A program made the position numbers and the translations under genes. Of a stretch of DNA of 64,000 bases, positions 1-11,838 are shown in pieces. The stretch is taken from NCBI GenBank assembly GCA_964350895.1, contig CAYGMG010000001.1:1-64000 (forward strand), in the 5' to 3' direction. Below the pieces are notes generated by a model. That model saw nothing but the letters and a program-made list of their open reading frames with translations. It had not been told where the DNA came from and searched no databases. Origin of the DNA: Pseudomarimonas sp964350895 (lineage in GTDB: Bacteria > Pseudomonadota > Gammaproteobacteria > Xanthomonadales > Xanthomonadaceae). Numbering within the stretch: position 1 is the stretch's first letter; each line of letters opens with the position of its first letter.

Positions 1-1
1 G

Positions 2-333
2 ATCTACACCGCCAATGCCGAAGACGTGATTGCGGTGCCCGTGCAGGCGGTGTTCTCGACCAACCAGGCCGATGTCCAGATCAAGCCGGGCAGCGAGGCG
101 CCCGAGGTCGAGCACTACCTGTTCGTCGAGAAGGATGGCAAGGTGGAGCGACGTGTTGTGGAAGTCGGGCTCTCCGACGACAGCTGGCAGGAAGTCAGCA
201 GCGGGCTGTCTGCCGGCGAGCGCGTGGTTACCGGTCCGTACAAGGTGCTGCGGCATCTCAAGGACGGCGAGGCGGTGAGCGCACGCGAGATCGGAAGCCA
301 GCCCGAGTCCACAAGCGAGACGGCGGAGGCAGC

Positions 334-337
<4 letters not shown>
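2..337 (+). CDS. Efflux periplasmic adaptor (MacA/RND-type), C-terminal fragment
   Basis: The gene enters from the left edge already open in frame from base 2, so only about 111 C-terminal residues are present. The visible part reads as the beta-barrel and membrane-proximal end of a periplasmic membrane-fusion protein: a VPVQAVF strand, then VERRVVEVGLS and a conserved SGLSAGERVVTGPYKVL segment typical of MacA/HlyD-family adaptors, followed by a low-complexity Ser/Glu tail. These adaptors bridge an inner-membrane transporter to a TolC-type channel. The stop overlaps the start of the next ABC ATPase gene (GTGA), so this is the first visible gene of an adaptor-ATPase-permease operon. The family is confident; the substrate cannot be told. 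Confidence 0.85.
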
Positions 338-1043
<706 letters not shown>

Positions 1044-1047
<4 letters not shown>

Positions 1048-2273
1048 ACATGATCTGGGAGAGCCTGCGCTCGGCGCTGTCGAGCATCCGCGCGCACGGC
1101 CTGCGCAGCTTCCTGACCACGCTCGGAATCATCATCGGCGTCGCCTCGGTGATCGCCGTGGTCTCGCTGATCCAGGGTCTGTCGCATTCGATCACCAGCC
1201 AGTTCGAGGGCCTGGGCGGCAACAGCATCACCGTGCAGTCCGACACCTCGCTGCAGGAGGCCATGCAGGGCAAGCGCAATCGGCTGACCCTTGCCGACTT
1301 CCAGGCCATCGTCCATCACATCGACGGCATCGCCGACGTCACCCCGCTGTTCGTGGTCAATATCGGTGGCGACCGCATGCTCCGCTACCAGGGTCAGAAC
1401 GCCTTCACCCAGGTGCTGGCGACGCGCTCGGCGTTTGCCGACAGCCGGCAGATCTATCCGGCGCTGGGCCGCTTCCTGATCGCCGGCGACGAGGCCTCGC
1501 GGCGGCGCGTGGTGATCATCGGCGAGACCGTGCGCGAGAACCTCAAGCTGCCCGAGGATCCGATCGGCGAGTTCATCGAGATGGGCGGCGAGTGGTTCAA
1601 GGTGGTCGGGATAACCGAGAAGCGCGGCGAGATGTTCGGTTTCAGCCAGGATGACTATGTGGTCATTCCGTTCGCCACCGGCATGGCTGCCTATGCCGAC
1701 CCGGTACGCCAGGACATCGATATCAGCTTTACCGTGGCCGACATCGCCGAGATCGAACCGGTCAAGGACCGCATCACCGCCCTGCTGCGCCAGCTGCACA
1801 AGCTCAAGCCCGGCGAGCGCAACGACTTCAAGGTGCAGACCGCAAGCCAGCTGACCGAGTCGTTCTCGCAGGTGATCGCCACGGTGACCCTGGTGCTCGG
1901 CGGCATCGTCAGCGTGTCCCTGCTGGTCGGCGGCATCGGGATCATGAACATCATGCTGGTCTCGGTCACTGAGCGAACCCGCGAAATCGGCATCAGCAAG
2001 GCGCTCGGCGCCAAGCGGCACCACATCCTGCTGCAGTTCCTGATCGAAGCGACCGTGCTTTCGGTGCTCGGTGGCCTGGTCGGCATCCTGCTTGGCTATG
2101 GGCTGGGCTTTGGCGCGGCCAAGCTGTTGCCGGGCTTTCCCGACGCCTTCGTGCCGTGGTGGGCGATTGCCCTGGCTTTCGGTTTCTCGACCCTGGTCGG
2201 CGTGATCTTCGGTCTGATGCCGGCGGCCAAGGCGGCCAAGCTCGACCCGATCGACGCGCTGCGCTACGAGTAG
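1044..2273 (+). CDS. MacB-like ABC transporter permease (FtsX family)
   Basis: A 409-residue inner-membrane permease of the MacB/FtsX fold. An N-terminal helix (near FLTTLGIIIGVASVIAVVSL) is followed by a periplasmic MacB_PCD-like domain of about 200 residues. Three C-terminal membrane helices follow, with the family-typical GGIGIMNIMLVSVTERTREI segment and a terminal AAKLDPIDALRYE tail. It is the third gene of the adaptor-ATPase-permease set and overlaps the ATPase by four bases. Such assemblies act as mechanotransmission exporters with a periplasmic adaptor and an outer-membrane channel; no channel gene is visible here. The family assignment is secure and the substrate unknown. Confidence 0.93.
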
Positions 2274-2334
2274 CAGGCGGGGCGGCGCGGTTCTGGCCGC
2301 CAGCGGCGCAGGCCAATTGGAGAGAAGAACGCGC

Positions 2335-2853
2335 ATGGCGCCATCGACCTTCCTGTATTTCGCCTATGGCTCCAATCTTTTGACCCGCCGCCTGCAGGCG
2401 GCAACCCGCGCACCGTCGGCGCGCAAGCGCCATGTTGCGCGGCTGCGCGGCCATCGGCTCACCTTCGACAAACCCGGCAGCCGCGATGGCAGCGGCAAGT
2501 GCGATGCGCAGCGGACCGGCCTCGACAGCGACGTGGTGCACGGCGTGGTCTACCGGATCGCGCTTGCCGATGGCGCGCGGCTGGATTTCGAGGAGGGACT
2601 GGGCCACGGCTACGACCGGGCCACGGTCAGGGTCGAGGCCGACGTCGGGCTGATCGAATGCGTCACCTATCTGGCCACCCGCAAGGATCCCTTGCTGCGC
2701 CCGCTGTGCTGGTACAAGGGGTTGGTGGTGGCTGGCGCGCTGGAGCACGGTCTTCCCGAGGACTATGTGCGCTGGCTGCAGTCGGTGCCGGCCGACACCG
2801 ATGCCGACCTCGTCCGACGGCAACAGCACGAGCGCCTGCTGCGCCCGGAATAG
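2335..2853 (+). CDS. Gamma-glutamylcyclotransferase-family protein
   Basis: A 172-residue soluble protein with the GGCT fold signature YFAYGSNLL at the N terminus (the YGSN substrate-binding loop). An acidic FEEGLGHGYDR segment supplies a plausible catalytic glutamate. Known relatives release 5-oxoproline from gamma-glutamyl amino acids or act on related gamma-glutamylamines. The ATG at 2335 is chosen because a good Shine-Dalgarno (GGAGAG at 2319-2324) lies ten bases upstream; a TTG at 2317 in the same frame would place that site inside the gene. It stands alone between the MacB-like operon and a DUF2254 gene, so context does not refine the substrate. Confidence 0.85.
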   Translation: MAPSTFLYFAYGSNLLTRRLQAATRAPSARKRHVARLRGHRLTFDKPGSRDGSGKCDAQRTGLDSDVVHGVVYRIALADGARLDFEEGLGHGYDRATVRVEADVGLIECVTYLATRKDPLLRPLCWYKGLVVAGALEHGLPEDYVRWLQSVPADTDADLVRRQQHERLLRPE

Positions 2854-2968
2854 CGCTGCCCTTGCCGGCTGCCTTCGCGCGTCGCGGCGCTGCCGTCGGG
2901 CTGGATGCTAGGCTTGCCAACATCCGACGGGCGACCCGGCCGTCGACGAATCGGACCAGGGGACGCTC

Positions 2969-4219
2969 ATGCTTCCGTCGATCGACCGGCTTCGCTTCCT
3001 GCTTGGACGGCTGCGCGAAAAGCTCTGGGTGAAGCCGCTGGCGGTATGCCTGCTGTCGATCGTCGCCGTGTTCCTGGCCAAGCTCGCCGACGGCACCTCG
3101 ATGGCGGACTGGTTGCCGGGTGTGGCGGCGGATTCGGTCGAGAAGCTGCTCTCGATCATGGCCGCCAGCATGATGGTGATCGCGACCTTCTCGGTGGGGT
3201 CGATGGTTTCCGCCTACGCCTCGGCCGCGAGCACGGCAACGCCTCGATCGTTCTCTCTGATCGTCGGCGATGACGCCACCCAGAACGCCCTGTCGACCTT
3301 CGTCGGCGCCTTCATCTTCAGCGTAGTGGCGCTGACCACGCTGAAAAACGAGTACTTCGAGAGTGCCGGCCTTTTCCTGCTGTTTGCGCTGACCGTCTTC
3401 GTGTTCGCGCTGGTGATCGTGACCTTCGTGCGCTGGGTGGATCGCATCGCGCGCCTTGGTCGGATGGGCTCGACTATCGAGAAGGTCGAGTCGGCGACCT
3501 CGGACGCCCTGCGCCGCCGACGCAAGGCGCCGCGGATGGGCGGCGCGGTGTTGCAGGAAGGGGAGCCGGGGCTGGCGGTCTATGCCGACAAGATCGGCTA
3601 TGTCCAGCACATCGACATGTCGGCGCTGCAGACATTTGCCGAGGAGGCGGATCTGCGCATAGCGGTGGCCGCGGTGCCCGGTACCCTGGCCGCCCCGGAC
3701 CGTCCGCTGGCCTATCTCCGGTCTGCCGCGGACGGCCGGTCCGACATCGATCCGCTGCCGGTACTCGAAGCGTTCCAGATCGGCAGCGACCGGGTGTTCG
3801 ATGACGATCCGCGCTTTGGCCTGGTCGTGCTGTCTGAAATCGCCGGCCGTGCGTTGTCTCCCGCAGTCAACGATCCGGGAACCGCGATCAGCATCATCGG
3901 CACCCTGCTGCGCTTGTTCGCGCAGTGGAACGAAACCGCCGACGTCGATCAGTCAGCCAGGTTTGATCGCATCGAGGCGCCAGAGATCCTGACCGGCGAT
4001 ATGTTCGACGACGCCTTCGTCGCAATTGCCCGTGACGGCGCCGGCGTGGTCGAGGTGGCAGTGCGTCTGCAAAAGGCGCTGCGCACGCTGGCGGCGATTG
4101 GCGGTCCGTCCATGCGCGAGGCAGCCGAGCACCACGCACGGATGGCGCTCAAGCGTGCCGAATCAGCGCTGGACATGGACGAGGACCTGCAGGCCGTGCG
4201 CCGCGCCGCGGGAAACTGA
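2969..4219 (+). CDS. DUF2254 domain-containing membrane protein
   Basis: A 416-residue predicted inner-membrane protein. The N-terminal third holds about four hydrophobic segments (around residues 20-40, 65-85, 110-125 and 130-155) and the rest is a soluble domain. The pattern ATFSVGSMVSAYASAAS after the second helix, and the later FGLVVLSEIAGRALSPAVNDPGTA, are characteristic of the DUF2254 family. The function of that family is not established. The gene is monocistronic by spacing, with 115 bases upstream. Nothing in the neighbourhood suggests a partner. Confidence 0.85.
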   Translation: MLPSIDRLRFLLGRLREKLWVKPLAVCLLSIVAVFLAKLADGTSMADWLPGVAADSVEKLLSIMAASMMVIATFSVGSMVSAYASAASTATPRSFSLIVGDDATQNALSTFVGAFIFSVVALTTLKNEYFESAGLFLLFALTVFVFALVIVTFVRWVDRIARLGRMGSTIEKVESATSDALRRRRKAPRMGGAVLQEGEPGLAVYADKIGYVQHIDMSALQTFAEEADLRIAVAAVPGTLAAPDRPLAYLRSAADGRSDIDPLPVLEAFQIGSDRVFDDDPRFGLVVLSEIAGRALSPAVNDPGTAISIIGTLLRLFAQWNETADVDQSARFDRIEAPEILTGDMFDDAFVAIARDGAGVVEVAVRLQKALRTLAAIGGPSMREAAEHHARMALKRAESALDMDEDLQAVRRAAGN

Positions 4220-4261
4220 GCGCGGATTTGTGGCAGTGGTAGTCCGCCGAGCGCGGCTGGT

Positions 4262-4457
4262 GCGATACGTGTCTCGCCCTGGCGTGGTGCGATGCCGATC
4301 GCTTCGCGGAGCGACAGGCCCGTGCCGTCCGGCGCGCCGGCGGTTTCCGGGCCGTCGAACGTCCCGTCGTCGAGCGTGGTGACGGTGAAGGTTGCGGCGG
4401 CCGCGGCGAGCGGGTGAGACAAACGAGCAACAGGGCACGCGACGCATAGCGCACCAC
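4262..4457 (-). pseudogene. Remnant of an exported CSLREA-domain protein
   Basis: On the minus strand one frame encodes a signal-peptide start (GTG near 4457, then RYASRALLLVCL). The next frame continues with SHPLAAAAATFTVTTLDD and then TGLSLREAIG. If the frames are joined by a one-base shift near 4425, the result is a credible signal peptide with an Ala-rich cleavage site followed by the start of a CSLREA domain, which typically begins with FTVTT and contains C-S-L-R-E-A. The domain then dissolves without a beta-helix body. This looks like the decayed 5' end of a large secreted protein gene. The rest of the 520-base gap between 4219 and 4740 shows nothing else recognisable. Confidence 0.5.
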
Positions 4458-4739
4458 GGATCGAAGTTCAGGCAGGGCGGCAGGTTTCCTCCCCAAAATC
4501 ACTGAAGACAGCAGAACAATCCGGGCTCAGGAACGCCGAAATCGGTGGAACGATTGGCAGCGATTCCCGATCCGGGTCCGACGGAGTGCCTTCCCCAAGG
4601 CTCCCCAATGCCAAGGGTGATCACCTTGCGCCGGTTGCCGCGCACTTTTGTTGAGAATGCGCGAACACTTCGATGCGCCGACGAACGGCACATCGCCCAC
4701 GTTGCCGAAAGCGCTGCAGATGCAGCGCGTGTTGCGGCC

Positions 4740-6404
4740 CTAATCGCGCAGCGGCGGGCGCTGGTAGACCGGCTTGCCGTCGACCCAGGTGGCGATCACA
4801 CCGGTGCGCAGCAGATCGCTGGCGGGATCGCGGATGGGTGAGTGGTCGAGGAGGACGAAATCGGCGCGCTTGCCCGGGCTGAGCGAGCCAAGGCGCGCCT
4901 CGTCAAAGGCGGCATAGGCGGCGTCCTGGGTGAAGCCGCGCAGCGCTTCGAAGGCGGTCAGCTTCTCCTGCGGCTGCCAGCCGCCGGCGGGCGCGCCCTT
5001 TGCGTCCTGGCGGGTGATCGCCGCATACAGGCCGGCCAGCGGATCGATGTGTTCAACCGGGAAGTCCGAGCCCAGCGCCAGGCGCACGCCGGCGTCGCGG
5101 AAGCTGCGCCAGGCATAGCCGCCGACGATGCGCATCGGCCCCACACGCTGTTCCGCCCAGCCCATGTCCGAGGTGGCGTGGGTCGGCTGCATCGAGGCGA
5201 TCACGCCCAGGTCGCGGAAACGCGGGATGTCGGTCAGCGACACGATCTGCGCGTGCTCGATACGCCAGCGGTGGTCGCTGCTTGCCTGATCACCGAGCAC
5301 CTCGGCGTACAGGTCAAGCACCAGCCGGTTTCCGGCATCGCCGATGGCATGTGTCGCGACCTGCAGGCCGCAGTCGCGGGCCTTCTGCATTGCCGTGCGC
5401 AGGCCCTCGGCCGAGGTCACCGGCAGGCCGCGCTGGCCCGGGGCATCGCTGTAGTCGGCAAGCAGCAGGGCGCCGCGCGAGCCGAGCGCGCCGTCCGAGT
5501 ACAGCTTGACCGTGCGCATGGCCAGACGTCCGCCCGGATGCGTGTAGGCGCCGCCATCGCGGCAGCGCGCGGCCAGCGCCGTGGCATCGCCATCGGCCCA
5601 GGCCTGGATGCGCAGTGGCAGCGCGCCCTCATCGGCCATCTCGCGCAGCAGGTCGAGCACCGGCTCGGAGACGCCGGCGTCGTGCACGCCGGTGATGCCG
5701 GCGGCCACCAGGGCCTGAACGCTGCGATCCAGCGCGCGGCGCAGCTGGGCGGCATCCGGCGCCGGCACCAGGGACTCGATCAGGCCGGCGGCGGTATCGA
5801 TGAACACACCGGTTGCCTTGCCCTCGCGGCGGAGGATCTCGCCGCCCTCGACCTGCCAGTCGCCATCCAGCGAGCGATCCAGCTTGGCAAGCGCGGCGCT
5901 GTTGCCCCAGTTGGCATGGCCATCCACGCGCTCCAGCCAGACCGGACGGTCAGGAAACGCGGCATCCAGATCGGCAGCGCTGGGGAAGTCGCGCTCGGGC
6001 CACAGGTTCTGATCCCAGCCACGGCCCAGCAGCCATTCGTCCGCCGGCAGATCGGCGGCGAAGGCGCGCAGGCGCTCGATGATCTCGTCCTTGCTGCGCG
6101 CGCCGACCAGGTTGGCCCGCAGCAGGGACAAGCCATGGCCGAGCACGTGGCCGTGAGCATCGATAAGCCCCGGCACGATCACCGCATTGCCGGCATCGAC
6201 CACTTTGGCGTCGGGATGGGCCGCGCGCAGCGTTGCGCTGGTGCCGAGTGCCAGCAGCTTGCCGTCGTCGTCGAAGACCATCGCCTCGGCATAGGGACGC
6301 GACTCGTCCATGCTGATGATGCGCGCGTTCTCGACGCGGGTCATGGCCGCGGCGGGCAGGGCAAGGGCGAGGCAGAGCAGGGCGGCAAGCGGGCGCAGGG
6401 TCAT
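4740..6404 (-). CDS. Exported metal-dependent amidohydrolase (YtcJ-like, amidohydrolase family 3)
   Basis: A 554-residue protein beginning with a clear signal peptide (LAALLCLALALPAAA), so it probably acts in the periplasm. It shows the amidohydrolase-3 layout: an N-terminal beta-sandwich with NARIISMDESRPYAEAM, the metal-binding DAHGHVLGHG after GLIDAHG, a Trp-rich WLLGRGWDQNLWP segment, a later THAIGDAGN and HRWRIEHAQ, and a C-terminal LGSDFPVEHIDP. These are the conserved histidines and aspartate of the YtcJ-like group. The true substrates of that group are mostly unknown; cyclic amides and imines are typical. It is transcribed toward the DUF2254 gene and follows the Lrp-type regulator on the same strand. 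Confidence 0.9.
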   Translation of the reverse strand: MTLRPLAALLCLALALPAAAMTRVENARIISMDESRPYAEAMVFDDDGKLLALGTSATLRAAHPDAKVVDAGNAVIVPGLIDAHGHVLGHGLSLLRANLVGARSKDEIIERLRAFAADLPADEWLLGRGWDQNLWPERDFPSAADLDAAFPDRPVWLERVDGHANWGNSAALAKLDRSLDGDWQVEGGEILRREGKATGVFIDTAAGLIESLVPAPDAAQLRRALDRSVQALVAAGITGVHDAGVSEPVLDLLREMADEGALPLRIQAWADGDATALAARCRDGGAYTHPGGRLAMRTVKLYSDGALGSRGALLLADYSDAPGQRGLPVTSAEGLRTAMQKARDCGLQVATHAIGDAGNRLVLDLYAEVLGDQASSDHRWRIEHAQIVSLTDIPRFRDLGVIASMQPTHATSDMGWAEQRVGPMRIVGGYAWRSFRDAGVRLALGSDFPVEHIDPLAGLYAAITRQDAKGAPAGGWQPQEKLTAFEALRGFTQDAAYAAFDEARLGSLSPGKRADFVLLDHSPIRDPASDLLRTGVIATWVDGKPVYQRPPLRD

Positions 6405-6430
6405 CGGCGAAACTCCTGGTTTTGGGCGGG

Positions 6431-6898
6431 TCAGTGGTCGGGGACAGGCAGGTCAGGCCCGGACTTTACCTCGCGCAGCGACAGGCTGGAGTTGATCTCC
6501 TTCACTCCGGGCAGGCTGCGCAGTGCGTCACGGGCGAATTCGCCGAAGTCCTGAAGGTCGCGGGCGACGACCTGCAGCAGGTAGTCGTATTCGCCGGACA
6601 CGTTGTGGCAGGCGATCACCCGTTCAATCTCGCGCACCGCCTGCTCGAAGCGCTCGCCAAGGTCCCGGCTGTGGTTCTCCAGCATGATGTGGACAAAGGC
6701 AGTCACCCCCCAGCCCAGCCCTGCCGGGTCGAGCCGGGCGTGATAGCCGCGAATGGCGCCGGCCGACTCCAGCGCCTTGACCCGGCGCCAGCAGGGCGAC
6801 GCGCTGAGCGCGACCTGTTCGGCGAGCTGGGCCGTGGTCAGCCGGGCGTCGTCCTGCAGGGCCTTGAGCAGGTGGCGATCAGTCCGGTCGAGCTGCAT
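6431..6898 (-). CDS. Lrp/AsnC-family transcriptional regulator (MdeR-like)
   Basis: A 155-residue regulator with an N-terminal AsnC-type winged helix (LDRTDRHLLKALQDDARLTT, then LAEQVALSASPCWRRVKALE as the recognition segment). The C-terminal RAM ligand-binding domain includes HNVSGEYDYLLQV. The ATG at 6898 gives the usual family length. The gene is divergent from a methionine gamma-lyase gene across a 132-base gap. The same arrangement is known in Pseudomonas putida, where the Lrp homologue MdeR activates mdeA. By analogy it probably senses a sulfur amino acid or 2-oxobutanoate and controls the lyase; that is inferred from family and position. Confidence 0.9.
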   Translation of the reverse strand: MQLDRTDRHLLKALQDDARLTTAQLAEQVALSASPCWRRVKALESAGAIRGYHARLDPAGLGWGVTAFVHIMLENHSRDLGERFEQAVREIERVIACHNVSGEYDYLLQVVARDLQDFGEFARDALRSLPGVKEINSSLSLREVKSGPDLPVPDH

Positions 6899-7030
6899 GG
6901 CAGGAAATTCCACTGTCGGGTTATCTGGGGGTGGATGATGCCCCTGATTAAGAGCTTTGCGGGCCAATAAGGCAAGATTCTCCGCCGCTGCGGCGCAAGA
7001 ATGGCCTGTCCTGAATCGACTGGAGCCCGC

Positions 7031-8245
7031 ATGTCCCGCCGTCCCGCTGACTTCGCCACCCGCGCTATCCACCATGCCTACCGCGCCGAGGAGCATCAGG
7101 GCGCGCTGGTGCCGCCGATCCATGTCTCGGCGACCTTCGGCTTTCCGGATTCGGCCAGCGCCGCGGCCTGTTTTGCCGGCGAGCGACCGGGCTACATCTA
7201 CACGCGAATCTCCAACCCCACCCTCGACCTGCTTGAACAGCGCATCGCCCATCTGGAGCAGGCCGAGGCAGCAGTCGCCTTCGCCTCCGGCATGGGCGCG
7301 ATCACCGCGACCCTGTGGACCCTGCTCTCGCCGGGCGACGAAATCATCGTCGACAGCACCCTGTACGGCTGCACTTTCTCCTTCCTGCACCACGGCCTGG
7401 CGCGCTTTGGGGTGCGCGTGCGACACGTCGATCTGACCCGTCCCGAGGCGCTGGCCGAAGCGCTCTCGCCCGCGACCCGGATGGTCTACTTCGAAACCCC
7501 GGCCAATCCCAACATGCGTCTGGTCGACATTCCCGCAGTAGCCGCGATCGCCCGCCGCGCCGGCGTGCTGGTCGCGGTCGACAACACCTATTGCAGCCCC
7601 TGGCTGCAGCGGCCGCTGAGTCTGGGCGCCGACATCGTCCTGCATTCGGCAACCAAGTACCTCGGCGGGCACGGCGATCTGACCGCGGGCCTGGTCGCCA
7701 CCTCGGCCGAGCTGGCAACGCGGATCCGCATGGAGGGGCTCAAGGACCTGACCGGCGCCGCGCTCAGTCCGCATGACGCGCACGGCATCCTGCGCGGCCT
7801 GAAGACCCTGCACCTGCGCATGGAACGGCACTGCGACAATGCCGAGTCGCTGGCCGGCTATCTCGCTGCCCATCCGGCGGTCGCGTCGGTTGCCTTCCCC
7901 GGCCTTGCTTCCCACCCGCAGCACGCACTGGCCTGCCGGCAGATGGATCGCTTCGGCGGCATGCTGGGCTTCGAGCTGCACGGCGGGCTCGCCGCCGGAC
8001 AGCGCTTCATGGACGCGCTGCAGCTCATCACCCGGGCGGTCAGCCTGGGCGATGCCGAGACCCTCGCCCAGCATCCGGCCTCGATGACCCACTCCACCTA
8101 CAGCCCCGAACAGCGCGCCGCGCACGGCATCAGCGAAGGCCTGATCCGACTCTCGGCCGGCCTGGAACACATCGACGACCTGCTCGCCGACATTTCACAG
8201 GCGCTCGACTACTCCGCCATCGCCCCGCTGAGCGCCGTGGCCTGA
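7031..8245 (+). CDS. megL: Methionine gamma-lyase
   Basis: A 404-residue PLP enzyme of the Cys/Met metabolism family, expected to split L-methionine into methanethiol, 2-oxobutanoate and ammonia. The PLP lysine is in HSATKYLGGHGD (residue 209). The features that separate methionine gamma-lyase from cystathionine lyases are present: an active-site cysteine in LYGCTF (residue 114) and the Lys-Asp pair in GLKDLTGA (about 238-239). These match Cys116, Lys240 and Asp241 of the P. putida enzyme with a constant offset of two. The tail AQHPASMTHS is also family-typical. The ATG at 7031 is preceded by GGAG; an upstream ATG at 7001 has no such site. The divergent Lrp-type gene is its likely regulator. 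Confidence 0.92.
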   Translation: MSRRPADFATRAIHHAYRAEEHQGALVPPIHVSATFGFPDSASAAACFAGERPGYIYTRISNPTLDLLEQRIAHLEQAEAAVAFASGMGAITATLWTLLSPGDEIIVDSTLYGCTFSFLHHGLARFGVRVRHVDLTRPEALAEALSPATRMVYFETPANPNMRLVDIPAVAAIARRAGVLVAVDNTYCSPWLQRPLSLGADIVLHSATKYLGGHGDLTAGLVATSAELATRIRMEGLKDLTGAALSPHDAHGILRGLKTLHLRMERHCDNAESLAGYLAAHPAVASVAFPGLASHPQHALACRQMDRFGGMLGFELHGGLAAGQRFMDALQLITRAVSLGDAETLAQHPASMTHSTYSPEQRAAHGISEGLIRLSAGLEHIDDLLADISQALDYSAIAPLSAVA

Positions 8246-8380
8246 GCCCACCAGCCCAGGGCGCATCCATCCTGCCCGGCAAGCTCGTTGGGAGTGGTCG
8301 CGCCCGGTAGCGATGTCGGCCTCGCAGGGGGTGCGCTTCGCGATGAAGCTATGTGTTCTGAGCTCTAGGGTCGAAAAGGC

Positions 8381-8404
8381 GACGCCCCGGCGGGCCGGGG
8401 CGTC
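8381..8404 (-). terminator. Rho-independent terminator of gcvP
   Basis: An 11-bp perfect stem (GACGCCCCGGC pairing with GCCGGGGCGTC) with a very tight loop lies 30 bases beyond the gcvP stop. On the minus strand it is followed by GCCTTTTCG, a short T run. This fits an intrinsic terminator for gcvP. It can also form on the plus strand downstream of the lyase gene, but lacks a T run in that direction. Confidence 0.8.
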
Positions 8405-8433
8405 GGGTACGTCCTTGTCGGGGCGGGCTATCC

Positions 8434-11292
<2,859 letters not shown>

Positions 11293-11440
11293 GGGAGCGG
11301 GCTCTGGAGGGAGGGAGGTCCACGGCGGCAGCGCGGTCGCCATGCGGATGCGGGGCTGGCCGTTGGTAGCGCGAGCATTCAGCAGCGAATGCTCGACTGC
11401 CTGCTTCGACAAATGTCGCTGCGCGGCATGCCACCCGGCC

Positions 11441-11477
11441 AACCGGCCTGCATGCCGGTTGGCGCTCGCAGGCTCGC
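11441..11477. repeat. Palindromic repeat copy 1 in gcvP leader
   Basis: AACCGGC-CTGCAT-GCCGGTT forms a 7-bp stem with loop CTGCAT. It is followed by GGCGCTCGCAGGCTCGC. A second copy lies 67 bases away with the same loop and tail but a different, still paired, stem. Confidence 0.7.
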
Positions 11478-11507
11478 GTTGCGGCAGATCGAACCGTGCG
11501 TCCGGCC

Positions 11508-11544
11508 CATCGGCCTGCATGCCGATGCGCGTTCGCAGGCTCGC
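11508..11544. repeat. Palindromic repeat copy 2 in gcvP leader
   Basis: CATCGGC-CTGCAT-GCCGATG, followed by CGCGTTCGCAGGCTCGC. Compared with copy 1, the outer stem bases differ on both arms so that pairing is kept, while the loop and the 3' TCGCAGGCTCGC are identical. This suggests a repeat selected for its fold. Confidence 0.7.
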
Positions 11545-11576
11545 AGCTGCGCTGCTCGAAAGCCCTGCTCACCCCC

Positions 11577-11745
11577 CTCTGTCCTTTTGCCTGAGAGTTT
11601 GGACCTTGCGGCCACGTGCCCCTTCGGCGCCGGGTTTTACCGGTCTCTCCAGAGTTGCTCGCGCGCGGCGGTACGGGGGCCTGAGCGATTTCGGGTATTG
11701 CGCCTTCGGCAGTGGCCTGAGCCACTTCTCCCGCCACGAGCATTG
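11577..11745 (-). ncRNA. Tandem glycine riboswitch upstream of gcvP
   Basis: Read on the minus strand there are two glycine aptamer signatures in a row. Aptamer 1 (about 11745-11665) has GGCGGGAGAAGTGG, CTGCCGAAGGCGCAA and GCTCAGGCCCCC. Aptamer 2 (about 11656-11577) has CTGGAGAGACCGG, GCGCCGAAGGGGCA and ACTCTCAGGCAAAAGGAC. The GCCGAAGG-GCA core and the CTCAGGCAAAAGGAC end are the classic conserved pieces of this class. Glycine switches usually turn on glycine-cleavage genes, which fits the downstream gcvP. How the switch reaches the ribosome site across the long leader is not evident. Confidence 0.93.
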
Positions 11746-11755
11746 AGCGGCGCGA

Positions 11756-11761
11756 TTATAG
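11756..11761 (-). promoter_or_regulatory. Candidate -10 box for the gcvP riboswitch transcript
   Basis: The minus strand reads TATAAT, a perfect sigma-70 -10 hexamer, about 12 bases before the first aptamer begins. No convincing -35 hexamer is seen at 16-18 bases; TAGACG lies at about 20. Confidence 0.6.
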
Positions 11762-11838
11762 CCGAGCGCCGCGGCAGCGTCGTCTAGGGAGCCTCACGCC
11801 GTTCCGGTAGCCAACTCGGGGCCCGTGCGGGGCCTTGC

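Larger units (their letters stand above)
11293..11576 (-). other. Hairpin-rich 5' leader of gcvP between riboswitch and start codon
   Basis: About 285 transcribed bases separate the riboswitch from the gcvP start. They contain three strong hairpins: a 9-bp stem CGAGCATTC/GAATGCTCG at 11372-11395 and two members of a short repeat (listed separately). No T run follows any of them on the minus strand, so they are not obvious intrinsic terminators. No protein-like reading frame is seen. The leader may be an insertion of repeated DNA between a switch and its gene. Confidence 0.55.

Noticed and set aside
4842..6554. 570-codon open frame opposite the amidohydrolase
   Set aside because: Antisense shadow; the minus strand has a signal peptide and metal-binding motifs, the plus frame has none.
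8280..8345. Degenerate REP-like element between megL and the gcvP terminator
   Set aside because: Some resemblance to the GGGAG-start repeats, but the arms do not pair well enough to support it.
11293..11520. In-frame N-terminal extension of GcvP up to 11520
   Set aside because: The extension translates the palindromic repeats and leader, is not protein-like, and the ATG at 11292 matches the family start.
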